The notes under the pieces: model-generated
Databases searched by the model: none
What the model was told of the DNA's origin: nothing
Seen by the model: only the letters and a program-made list of their open reading frames with translations
Assembly: GCF_037977235.1 (NCBI RefSeq)
Contig: NZ_CP150276.1
Span: forward strand, 2,480,001 to 2,544,000
DNA length: 64,000 nt
Direction of reading: 5' to 3'
DNA from: Paenibacillus sp. FSL K6-0276
GTDB lineage: Bacteria > Bacillota > Bacilli > Paenibacillales > Paenibacillaceae
Made by a program: the position numbers and the translations under genes
In this document: positions 27,917-36,080 of the stretch, piece after piece
Numbering within the stretch: the first letter of the stretch is position 1
How the letters are laid out: each line of letters opens with the position of its first letter

Positions 27917-28690
27917 TTGATCAGAACAGTTCATGCCAGCGATATTGGCCGAGTGCGCTCTGTCAATGAAGATTCGGTCTGGATCGGCGCGACGCGCCAC
28001 GGTTATACACTCGGCATAATTGCCGATGGGATGGGTGGACATCAGGCTGGTGAAACCGCGAGCAGGCTTGCTTTGGAGACGATGAGGAATACCCTAGATG
28101 GGTTGCAACCTGAGCTTCAGGACGAAGCCCTGCGTGATGCGTTGTCAGCTGCTATTTTGGAAGCTAACAGCACTGTCTTCAAGGAGGCTTCCAGCGACGA
28201 AAAGTATCACAATATGGGTACTACTGTTGTTGCTGCCCTGATGAATGGCTCAAACGGATATATTGGCCATATCGGAGATAGCAGAGCCTATTTAATAAAA
28301 GACGGTGCGGCAGTTCAACTAACCGAGGATCACACGCTAGTCAATGAGCTGTTCAAGAACGGTCAGATCAGTGTGGAGGAGTTAGATAATCATCCGCGAC
28401 GTAATGTGCTAACGAGAGCACTTGGAACAGATGCGGAGGTTGTGGCTGATTTAGCCCCTGTTACTCTGCTGCCTGGGGAACTTTTGCTTCTGTGCAGTGA
28501 TGGTTTAAGTAATTTTGTTACGAATGAGCATTTGGGCAAGGTAGCGGGTATACATGAGATACCGTTAGAAGAAAGAGCGGACCGCTTACTTCAGTTGGCA
28601 CTGCTTGCTGGCGGCGGCGATAATATTAGCGTCGCTTTGTTAGAACATCATGGAGAGGCCGCTGTGCCCGAAACAAAGGAGTGGGATTGA
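27917..28690 (+). CDS. prpC: PP2C-type Ser/Thr phosphatase PrpC (Stp)
   Basis: A 257-residue cytosolic metal-dependent phosphatase that reverses PrkC phosphorylation. Metal-binding Asp motifs are visible in RSVNEDSVW, IADGMGGHQAGE, HIGDSRAYL, CSDGLSN and GGGDNISV. Start TTG 27917 with GGTGAGGA upstream, six bases after rlmN. Its TGA overlaps the prkC ATG (TGATG), the usual coupling of this antagonist pair. Confidence 0.95.
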   Translation: MIRTVHASDIGRVRSVNEDSVWIGATRHGYTLGIIADGMGGHQAGETASRLALETMRNTLDGLQPELQDEALRDALSAAILEANSTVFKEASSDEKYHNMGTTVVAALMNGSNGYIGHIGDSRAYLIKDGAAVQLTEDHTLVNELFKNGQISVEELDNHPRRNVLTRALGTDAEVVADLAPVTLLPGELLLLCSDGLSNFVTNEHLGKVAGIHEIPLEERADRLLQLALLAGGGDNISVALLEHHGEAAVPETKEWD

Positions 28691-30915
28691 TGATCGGTCA
28701 CGAATTGGGCGGCCGTTACCAAGTCATCGAACGGATCGGCGGAGGTGGAATGGCGCTCGTCTATAGAGCACATGACATTCTTTTAAACCGAAACGTCGCC
28801 ATTAAAGTATTGCGTAATCAATTTGTTCATGACGAGGAATTTATCCGCCGTTTTAGGCGTGAGGCGCAATCAGCTGCATCTTTGTCCCATCCGAATGTTG
28901 TTAGTATTTACGATGTAGGACAAGAAGACGAAATTCATTATATTGTCATGGAGTATATTGAGGGTAAGAATCTTAATGAAATTATAAAAGAACGAGCGCC
29001 ATTACAGGTTGACGAGTCCGTAAGGATCGCTTCACAAATCTGTGATGCCCTTGATCACGCTCATCAGAATCAAATTATTCATCGGGATATTAAACCACAT
29101 AATATATTGATTGGGCGCAATGGCCGGGTGAAGGTAACGGATTTCGGTATTGCTCGTGCGGTTACATCTACAACCATTACTCAGACAGGCTCTGTTATAG
29201 GTTCCGTGCATTATTTCTCACCAGAACATGCTAAAGGTGTCTCAACTGGAGAGAAGTCCGACCTGTATTCATTAGGGATTGTACTCTATCAAATGCTTAC
29301 CGGAAGTCTTCCATTCTTAGGGGAGAGTCCGATTAGTGTAGCTCTAAAGCATCTTCAAGAAGAGTTTGAAGAGCCAAGGCTCCTGAATCCACTCATCCCG
29401 CAAAGTGTTGAGAATGTAATTCTAAGATCGATGCGTAAAAATCCGGAGGAGCGCTATCAGTCTGCAAAGCAAATGCTGCAGGACTTAGAAACCTGTCTGT
29501 TGCCTGAGCGGCGTAGTGAAGCGAAAGTTCTTTTTAACGATGAGGAAGATGAGGATCGAACGCGAGTAATACCAGCGATTAAACCGATCCAAAGAAGCAA
29601 TGGAAATCGTAATCATCGCCACGACCGGATGGATAATGATGACGATGAAGATGACGATCCGATACCTGTAAAAAAAGGAAAAAAACAATGGGCTAAGCCC
29701 GCAATATGGATTGGGCTTACTTTAGTTTTATTGCTGGCTATGGCCAGTGTCGTGTGGTACGTTAAATCCCAATTAGTTGTTCCAGAGGTATCGGTTCCAT
29801 ACGTGGTCGGTAAACAGCTGGAACAAGCGAAGACTGAACTTGAGGATTTGGGGCTTGAGGTTGCTGATCCTATACTGTATGACTACAGTCCGAATTTTGA
29901 AGAGAACGTGGTCATGAAGCAAAGTAGGGAAAAGGACGCCAAAGTGAAAAAGGGAGCCTCCCTAATACTAACTGTGAATACGGCGAAACCATTAACTAAG
30001 ATGCCAGATGTATCGAATTCCACTTTCGACGAAGCGGTTAAAGCGCTGATGGCAAAGGGTGTACCCCAGAATCAAATTAAGAATGAACCTCTCTTCGATG
30101 AAAATACGCCGGTGGGTAAGGTTATAAAATCAGACCCAGCCTTTGACAGCGAGTTTGATCCAGAGACGGTTTCAATCACCCTCTACGTTAGCAAAGGGGA
30201 AGAAAGTGTCACAATGCCAGACCTCATCGGTCAAACGGAGAGCGAAGCAAAGGCAACACTCGAAGCCGCCAAGCTGGTATTAGGTGATGTAAAGGAAGAA
30301 TCCAGCTTCACAGTTGAAGAAGGTAAGGTAACGAAGACTTGGGCTTTTGAAAAAGGTACGGCTGTTCCTCCTGGAACAGCGATTACGATTTACTTAAGTA
30401 CAGGTTATCCACTTGAAGCCCTGAATTATACCTTTAATGTGCCAGTAGCTCCTGCACAGGATGGAAAGAAGAGCAAGATTCGAATCGAGTACGTTGATGC
30501 ACGCAATAATGGTGAGAAACAAGATTGGGGAACGCGTACCATCGGAAAGAGTCAAGTGTTGTCCGTTAATCTGGTGCTTGCTCCGAATAAAGATGGTTCT
30601 GTTATTGTTACCCGAGATGGTGTGCTTTTAGACACTTATGTGATCCCGTATATTGATGCGAAGAATGGCACGGTGCAAGAACCTGAGCCATCGACGGTTC
30701 CGACTCCGCAGCCGACTCAAACACCGATGGAACCTACACCTACTGCTGAACCGACCATTGAACCAGAGATTCTGCCTCCAAGTTCAGACAATGAAGGATC
30801 TAATACTGGAGCAGTGAATCAGACGGGATTCCTTAATAACAGTTCAGTGAATAATGAATCGACTAATAATGGCAACAGTAAGCATAATAAAAACAACGAT
30901 AAATCTAAAGATTAA
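28690..30915 (+). CDS. prkC: PASTA-domain Ser/Thr protein kinase PrkC
   Basis: A 741-residue membrane kinase sensing muropeptides; in Bacillus it governs germination and cell-wall metabolism. The kinase domain is at about residues 10-270: Gly-rich GGGGMALVY, Lys39 and HRDIKPHN at 131-138. An acidic juxtamembrane stretch (DDDEDDD) and one TM helix (about 337-358) follow. Three PASTA repeats lie at about 363-570. After these come a beta-rich extracellular domain, a Pro/Thr spacer and an Asn/Ser-rich tail. AAGGAG at 28676 fits ATG 28690 better than GTG 28681. The low-complexity tail is longer than in B. subtilis PrkC (648). Confidence 0.95.
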   Translation: MIGHELGGRYQVIERIGGGGMALVYRAHDILLNRNVAIKVLRNQFVHDEEFIRRFRREAQSAASLSHPNVVSIYDVGQEDEIHYIVMEYIEGKNLNEIIKERAPLQVDESVRIASQICDALDHAHQNQIIHRDIKPHNILIGRNGRVKVTDFGIARAVTSTTITQTGSVIGSVHYFSPEHAKGVSTGEKSDLYSLGIVLYQMLTGSLPFLGESPISVALKHLQEEFEEPRLLNPLIPQSVENVILRSMRKNPEERYQSAKQMLQDLETCLLPERRSEAKVLFNDEEDEDRTRVIPAIKPIQRSNGNRNHRHDRMDNDDDEDDDPIPVKKGKKQWAKPAIWIGLTLVLLLAMASVVWYVKSQLVVPEVSVPYVVGKQLEQAKTELEDLGLEVADPILYDYSPNFEENVVMKQSREKDAKVKKGASLILTVNTAKPLTKMPDVSNSTFDEAVKALMAKGVPQNQIKNEPLFDENTPVGKVIKSDPAFDSEFDPETVSITLYVSKGEESVTMPDLIGQTESEAKATLEAAKLVLGDVKEESSFTVEEGKVTKTWAFEKGTAVPPGTAITIYLSTGYPLEALNYTFNVPVAPAQDGKKSKIRIEYVDARNNGEKQDWGTRTIGKSQVLSVNLVLAPNKDGSVIVTRDGVLLDTYVIPYIDAKNGTVQEPEPSTVPTPQPTQTPMEPTPTAEPTIEPEILPPSSDNEGSNTGAVNQTGFLNNSSVNNESTNNGNSKHNKNNDKSKD

Positions 30916-30958
30916 AGCGATAACTAATCAGGATAGAAGTGCTTGAACAGTTGTAGCA

Positions 30959-30998
30959 GCGAAGTGACCCGAGGATTTCAAACTTGGGTCATTTTCGC
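30959..30998 (+). terminator. Intra-operon hairpin between prkC and rsgA
   Basis: GCGAAGTGACCC / GGGTCATTTTCGC with a 15-nt loop. There is no long T tract, so it may be a leaky terminator or an RNA processing/stability element. Confidence 0.45.
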
Positions 30999-31026
30999 AA
31001 AATCAGGAGAGGAAGGCTCACTATGT

Positions 31027-31932
31027 ATGCCTGAAGGAATAATAGTAAAGGCGTTAAGCGGGTATTATTATGTAAAACCGCTTCGTGAAGGATTAATAGC
31101 GACAGAAGAAAATTCTGTTCAATGCAGAGGCAGAGGTATTCTTAAGAAAAAGGGGATCGCTCCTCTTGTGGGTGATCGCGTGATCTATATGCTGACTGAG
31201 CATGGTGAAGGGATGGTGGATGAGCTTCTTCCTAGAGAATCTGAGTTAATCCGTCCACCTGTAGCGAATGTTAGCCTAGCCGTTCTGCTATTTTCTGTGC
31301 GGGAGCCTGATATGAACCTGAATCTCTTGGACAAGTTTCTAGTTCATATTGAGCATTCAGGACTGGAACCCCTAATTGTTCTGACCAAACAAGATTTGGC
31401 TGAAGATGATGGTGAAGCTACCCGATATGTTAAAGAGCTCTATGAGGACATTGGTTATGAAGTGATGGTTACAAGTTCACTTTCAGGAGCTGGAAGTGAT
31501 GCACTGAGAGAGCGGCTTACTGGTGGTATCAGTGTATTTGCCGGACAATCGGGGGTTGGTAAGTCGACCTTATTGAATCGTATTGTGCCAGGACTAAAAC
31601 TGGAGACAGGAGAGATTAGCCTACGTCTGGGTCGTGGTCGTCATACTACTCGTCATGTAGAACTGATGGATATTGGTGGGGGCGGCTTTGTGGCGGATAC
31701 CCCAGGATTTAGTCAACTTGATTTTCTTGAGCTGGGCGTTGAAGAACTCTCTACTTGTTTCCGTGAATTTGCTAACTATGCAGGGGACTGTAAATTCCGT
31801 GGTTGTAGTCATCAGCATGAACCGGGCTGTCGAGTGATCGAGGCATGGAAAGCTGGGACTATCGCGGATAGCCGGTATGAACATTACAAATTATTTTTTA
31901 ATGAAATGAAAGATAAAAAGCGGAGGTACTAA
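31027..31932 (+). CDS. rsgA: Ribosome small-subunit-dependent GTPase RsgA
   Basis: A 301-residue circularly permuted GTPase for late 30S maturation (B. subtilis CpgA/YloQ). An OB domain (about 1-65) precedes G4 TKQDL, then G1 GQSGVGKST (173-181) and G3 DTPGF. A zinc knuckle CKFRGCSHQHEPGC lies near the C-terminus. The frame extends upstream to 30943, but GGAGAGGAAGG at 31007-31016 and the family start MPEGIIVKALSGYY support ATG 31027. rpe follows three bases after. Confidence 0.95.
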   Translation: MPEGIIVKALSGYYYVKPLREGLIATEENSVQCRGRGILKKKGIAPLVGDRVIYMLTEHGEGMVDELLPRESELIRPPVANVSLAVLLFSVREPDMNLNLLDKFLVHIEHSGLEPLIVLTKQDLAEDDGEATRYVKELYEDIGYEVMVTSSLSGAGSDALRERLTGGISVFAGQSGVGKSTLLNRIVPGLKLETGEISLRLGRGRHTTRHVELMDIGGGGFVADTPGFSQLDFLELGVEELSTCFREFANYAGDCKFRGCSHQHEPGCRVIEAWKAGTIADSRYEHYKLFFNEMKDKKRRY

Positions 31933-31935
31933 GTC

Positions 31936-32601
31936 ATGATAAGAATAGCACCATCTATATTGTCGGCCGATTTCGCGCGTTTAGGTTCAGAAGTTGCAGA
32001 AGCTGAGGTCTGTGGTGGAGATTGGATCCATGTGGATGTAATGGACGGTCATTTTGTACCGAATATTACGCTTGGTCCACCAATTGTAAAAGCGGTCTCG
32101 TTACATACCAAACTTCCACTTGACGTTCACTTAATGATTGAGTCTCCAGAACGTTATATTGCTGATTTTGCTGCCGCAGGCGCTAGTGTGATCACTGTCC
32201 ACGCTGAGGCTTGCGTTCATTTACACTGTGTGGTGCATCAGATCAAGGAACTGGGTCTTAAAGCAGGAGTAGCTATTAATCCGGGCACTCCGGCTTCAGC
32301 GATACGTGAGGTGCTGGAGGATGTGGATATGGTTCTCGTGATGACCGTCAATCCAGGCTTTGGAGGCCAAGCATTCATTCCTAACACACTTCGCAAAATC
32401 ACTCAAATTCGTCAATGGGCGAACGAAATAAATCCAGATTTACTTATTGAAGTAGATGGTGGTGTATCGGAAGCTACAGCGCCATTGGTTGTCGCTGCAG
32501 GAGCGGATGTTTTGGTAGCAGGAAATGCTGTCTTTGGCCGGAGTGATCGTGCTGCAGCGATCCTTGAGATTCGAGAAGCAGCGGAAGCAGCACTTCGTTA
32601 A
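31936..32601 (+). CDS. rpe: Ribulose-phosphate 3-epimerase
   Basis: A 221-residue TIM-barrel metalloenzyme interconverting ribulose 5-phosphate and xylulose 5-phosphate. Signature segments are IAPSILSADFARL, HVDVMDGHFVPN with metal-binding His and Asp, DVHLMIESP, MTVNPGFGGQ and EVDGGV. ATG 31936 lies behind GCGGAGG. In B. subtilis thiN follows; here it is absent and a terminator comes next. Confidence 0.96.
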   Translation: MIRIAPSILSADFARLGSEVAEAEVCGGDWIHVDVMDGHFVPNITLGPPIVKAVSLHTKLPLDVHLMIESPERYIADFAAAGASVITVHAEACVHLHCVVHQIKELGLKAGVAINPGTPASAIREVLEDVDMVLVMTVNPGFGGQAFIPNTLRKITQIRQWANEINPDLLIEVDGGVSEATAPLVVAAGADVLVAGNAVFGRSDRAAAILEIREAAEAALR

Positions 32602-32655
32602 AAAAATAGGCTATTGCGACTAAAGGTATAGGCCAAGTCCTTGACGCATAAATAT

Positions 32656-32691
32656 GGTTACATGAGCAGAAATCTCATGTAGCCTTTTTTT
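32656..32691 (+). terminator. Rho-independent terminator after rpe
   Basis: GGTTACATGAG / CTCATGTAGCC stem with a 7-nt loop, followed by seven T. Confidence 0.88.
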
Positions 32692-32778
32692 GTTTTGGCA
32701 GGGAGGACTGCAGTACGTTACCGTTAGAACAAGAAGAAAGTCTCCTGCGTACGGCATGAATTGATGGGAGGGTAAACC

Positions 32779-32859
32779 ATGAAATTTTACACGTTTAAGC
32801 TGCCAAGGTTTTTGGGAGGTTTTGTTAAAGCGATTTTGAACACATTTCAGAAGAGCTGA
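32779..32859 (+). CDS. spoVM: Stage V sporulation protein SpoVM
   Basis: A 26-residue amphipathic peptide beginning MKFYTFKLPRFLGGFVKAIL and ending in NTFQKS. It is the small membrane-curvature-sensing peptide that anchors the spore coat basement layer (SpoIVA) on the forespore. The early Pro and the amphipathic helix are visible. GGGAGGG lies seven bases before ATG 32779. Its position between rpe and rpmB is as in B. subtilis. The identity is secure despite the size. Confidence 0.95.
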   Translation: MKFYTFKLPRFLGGFVKAILNTFQKS

Positions 32860-32883
32860 GCTTGGAACAGAAAAGAAAACATG

Positions 32884-32918
32884 AAAAAAAGCACCTTACA
32901 AATGTAAAGGGTGCTTTT
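32884..32918. terminator. Bidirectional terminator between spoVM and rpmB
   Basis: AAAAAAAGCACCTTACA aa TGTAAAGGGTGCTTTTT: stem with one bulge, A and T runs on both sides, between convergent genes. Confidence 0.85.
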
Positions 32919-32961
32919 TGCTTCATATGAGTGATCGCTCGGTCTTTAAAATTGCAAAAGA

Positions 32962-33150
32962 CTAAACGCGTTCAACTTTACCGGCTTTCAAAGCACGGGT
33001 GCTGACGTACACGCGTTTTGGTTTACCGTTCACGAGGATACGGACCTTCTGAACGTTAACTCCCCAAGTACGACGGTTGCGGTTATTAGCGTGAGACACG
33101 TGGTTGCCGCTGCTCGGTTTCTTGCCTGTTACTGCACATTTGCGGGACAT
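32962..33150 (-). CDS. rpmB: 50S ribosomal protein L28
   Basis: A 62-residue basic protein with the L28 signatures [17 protein letters not shown] and [12 protein letters not shown]. It keeps only one Cys of the zinc-type motif, so it is the C-minus form. ATG 33150 is preceded on the minus strand by AAGGAGGTG. It is transcribed opposite to the surrounding operons from its own promoter. Confidence 0.96.
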   Translation of the reverse strand: MSRKCAVTGKKPSSGNHVSHANNRNRRTWGVNVQKVRILVNGKPKRVYVSTRALKAGKVERV

Positions 33151-33198
33151 AGATTACACCTCCTTATTCCTAACACCTGCATAAAACAATACTTATCT

Positions 33199-33228
33199 AT
33201 AATATCACAGCAAATTTTGCTACGTCAA
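33199..33228 (-). promoter_or_regulatory. Sigma-A promoter for rpmB
   Basis: On the minus strand: TTGACG, 18-bp spacer, TATTAT, about 50 bp upstream of the ATG. Confidence 0.6.
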
Positions 33229-33341
33229 CCGATTCAAAAACATTTATTTCTTTTAATACTTATAGTACAATGTAAATTAGTGCATTATGTCCTGTTAATC
33301 ATGGAATGATTAGGCTTGAAGTTAGGAAGGGGAATTTTCAA

Positions 33342-35123
33342 TTGAGTAAGCGTTCTATAAACGGAACAGATTTTACCGCGATGGTATTGGCTGGAGCGGA
33401 TAAGCTGCAACAGCATGCAGAACACGTCAATTCCCTAAATGTTTTTCCGGTCCCAGATGGAGATACCGGAACAAACATGAATTTGACGATGACCGCAGGT
33501 GCTAACGAATTAAAGAAGAATAACACCACATCAGTTGGTCAATGTGCTGGTGTACTCTCCAAGGGCTTATTAATGGGCGCTAGAGGGAACTCTGGTGTTA
33601 TTTTGTCCCAGTTGTTCAGAGGTTTTAGCAGGTATGCGGCTCAACATGATGAACTGAGCACGCAGCAGTTTGCCGCTGCGCTGCAAACCGGAGTGGACGC
33701 TGCATATAAAGCAGTTGTAAAGCCTGTAGAGGGAACTATTCTTACTGTGGCTAAAGAGGCTGCCAAACATGCTGTGTACTATGCTCGCCGGACTACAGAT
33801 GTTACAGAGCTGATGACAGAGGTATTGGCCAAAGCGAAAGAAGCTTTAGCTTATACACCTGAACAATTACCTGTTCTGAAGCAAGTCGGTGTTGTGGACT
33901 CTGGCGGTCAAGGTCTGGTCTACATTTATGAAGGGTTTCACCAGCATCTTACGAACGGAAGCTCAGGTGTGTCTGAAGCTGTAAAAGGACAACCTCAAGC
34001 ACCGGTCGTCCATGTGTCTGTACCGGTTTTAAAGAAACCTGAAAGTGAACTGTCTTCCGTACAGTCTTCTGCGCAATCCCAGCTTTCTACAGAAGACATT
34101 GAATTTCTATATGATATGGAGTTTTTCATTAATCGCCAGTTGGGCACCGTGAGAACGGATTTTAATGAGGAATCCTTTAGGAAAGCGTTGTCAGTAAATG
34201 GAGATTCTATAATTGTAATTTCGGATGATGAAACGATTAAAGTGCATGTGCATTCCAAGTCTCCAGGTGAAGTTTTGAATCTGGCTCTCCTTTATGGGGA
34301 GATTACACAGATTCACATTCTTAATATGCGTGAGCAACACAGGGACTTGCTAACTGCAGGCATGGATATTGCGCCTATGCCAGATGTTTTCGCTGATATG
34401 CCGGATGAGAAGAGCCGTGTACATTCATCACCAGCTGAACCACCGGCAGATGATTTGGCACCATACGGCTTTATCGCAGTATCTTCTGGAGCAGGCATTT
34501 CTGATATTTTCAAAAGCTTAGGTGTGGATGTCGTGCTTGCAGGTGGTCAAACCATGAATCCTAGTACAGAGGATTTTGTGAATGCGATCTCTTCCATATC
34601 GGCGAAGCATGTCTACATTCTTCCGAATAACTCCAATATTGTTCTTGCTGCACAACAAGCTAAAGAGCTCTTGGAGGGTGAACGTGAGATCACAGTTATT
34701 CCAAGTAAAAGCATCCCTCAAGGAATTGCTGCAGCCTTCGCGTTCCAAGAAGAGGATTCCGTGGAGACTAATTCTGGAAATATGTTAGAAGCAATCTCTC
34801 AGGTCAAGTCTGGACAAGTAACCAATGCTGTTCGTGACACAAGCTTTGATGATCTGGAGATTAAATCCGGGCAATTTATCGGGATTTCCAATTCCAAAAT
34901 TGTCGCTGCCGCAGATGATTTATTTGCTGCAAGTCAGGCGCTACTATCCAACATGCTTGAGAATGGCGATGAAATCGTTACGATCCTTATTGGGGCTGAA
35001 ACAGATCCAGAGGCTACAAATTCCTTAAGTGAGTGGCTGGAAGAGACTTACCCTAATGTGGAAGTAGAGATTCATGAGGGTGGCCAACCCCTTTATTATT
35101 ATCTTTTCTCCGTAGAGCCATAG
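33342..35123 (+). CDS. DAK2-domain fatty acid kinase FakA-like (YloV)
   Basis: A 593-residue protein with an N-terminal DAK2 kinase domain, whose Mg/ATP loop NVFPVPDGDTGTNM includes Asp39 and Asp41. A middle domain (EDIEFLYDMEFFI) and a C-terminal EDD/DegV-like domain (YGFIAVSSGAGISDIFKSLG) follow. FakA phosphorylates exogenous fatty acids bound to FakB (DegV) proteins at the membrane surface; the adjacent degV gene fits. AGGAAGGGG points to TTG 33342 rather than an upstream start. The yloU (Asp23) gene that usually precedes it is missing. Confidence 0.9.
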   Translation: MSKRSINGTDFTAMVLAGADKLQQHAEHVNSLNVFPVPDGDTGTNMNLTMTAGANELKKNNTTSVGQCAGVLSKGLLMGARGNSGVILSQLFRGFSRYAAQHDELSTQQFAAALQTGVDAAYKAVVKPVEGTILTVAKEAAKHAVYYARRTTDVTELMTEVLAKAKEALAYTPEQLPVLKQVGVVDSGGQGLVYIYEGFHQHLTNGSSGVSEAVKGQPQAPVVHVSVPVLKKPESELSSVQSSAQSQLSTEDIEFLYDMEFFINRQLGTVRTDFNEESFRKALSVNGDSIIVISDDETIKVHVHSKSPGEVLNLALLYGEITQIHILNMREQHRDLLTAGMDIAPMPDVFADMPDEKSRVHSSPAEPPADDLAPYGFIAVSSGAGISDIFKSLGVDVVLAGGQTMNPSTEDFVNAISSISAKHVYILPNNSNIVLAAQQAKELLEGEREITVIPSKSIPQGIAAAFAFQEEDSVETNSGNMLEAISQVKSGQVTNAVRDTSFDDLEIKSGQFIGISNSKIVAAADDLFAASQALLSNMLENGDEIVTILIGAETDPEATNSLSEWLEETYPNVEVEIHEGGQPLYYYLFSVEP

Positions 35124-35207
35124 GCAGATGCTGAGGGTTCTGTAACTGTTCAAGAGCAACCTGCTAATTACGTAGTTGGCAAAATTATAGTATGGGGGAG
35201 ATAATCC

Positions 35208-36071
35208 ATGAATCGTACCATCATCGTCACCGACAGCACATCTGATATCCCGCCAGCAATGGCGGAAACGTATGGCATTGAGGTCGTCCCTTTGACCTTA
35301 ATGTTCGGCGAAGAGGCTTTCCGGGACAATCTGGATATGACTCCGGAGCAGTTCTATGAGCGGCTTCCCCGCTCGTCACAGTTGCCGACTACTTCTCAAC
35401 CCTCACCGGTTGAATACATGAATGTGTACCGCGGTATTCTGGAACGTTACCCGGGAAGTCCTATACTTTCGTTTCATATTTCTTCAGGACTGAGCGGTAC
35501 GTACCAATCTGCACTATTGGCTAAATCGATGTTGGAGGAAGAGGGAGAAGGGATCACTGTAGTTGATTCTCTCTCCGCTTCTTACGGTTTTGGATTTATG
35601 GTGGTGGAGGCCGCCAGATTGGCTGCTGAAGACAAGAGTCCAGAAGAGATTCTTGAAGCTGTCGAAAGTCTGCGCCAATCGCGTAAGCTTTACTTCTTAG
35701 TAGATACACTTGAATATTTACAAAAAGGCGGGAGGATTGGAAAAGCCTCGGCCATTCTTGGAACACTTCTTAATATTAAGCCGATACTGTCTATTGATGC
35801 AGAAGGAATAATTTATGCAGTGGAGAAAGTTAGGGGCCGTAAGAAGGCTGTTGCCCGTATGATTGAATTGTTCAAGAAGGATATACAAGGAGTAGACAAA
35901 ATCAATGTGGCCGTGGGTCATACGGCTGAACCGGCTTCCGGTGAAGAATTCCTGAAAGAGCTCGCAGGACACTTCACACTAGAAGAGAAAGTGCTGACGA
36001 ACGTCGGCCCTGTCGTGGGCAGCCATGTCGGTAACGGTACGTTAGCCGTATTCATTTGGCCTGCAAAATGA
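35208..36071 (+). CDS. DegV family fatty-acid-binding protein (FakB-like)
   Basis: A 287-residue two-domain protein (VTDSTSDIPPAMAE at the start, PTTSQPSPVEY, FHISSGLSGTYQSA) of the DegV/FakB family that holds one fatty acid for phosphorylation by FakA. The C-terminal VGPVVGSHVGNGTLAVF is a family hallmark. ATG 35208 lies behind GGGGGAG. Adjacency to the FakA-like gene supports a two-component kinase; acyl specificity is unknown. Confidence 0.9.
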   Translation: MNRTIIVTDSTSDIPPAMAETYGIEVVPLTLMFGEEAFRDNLDMTPEQFYERLPRSSQLPTTSQPSPVEYMNVYRGILERYPGSPILSFHISSGLSGTYQSALLAKSMLEEEGEGITVVDSLSASYGFGFMVVEAARLAAEDKSPEEILEAVESLRQSRKLYFLVDTLEYLQKGGRIGKASAILGTLLNIKPILSIDAEGIIYAVEKVRGRKKAVARMIELFKKDIQGVDKINVAVGHTAEPASGEEFLKELAGHFTLEEKVLTNVGPVVGSHVGNGTLAVFIWPAK

Positions 36072-36080
36072 GGGATGAAT

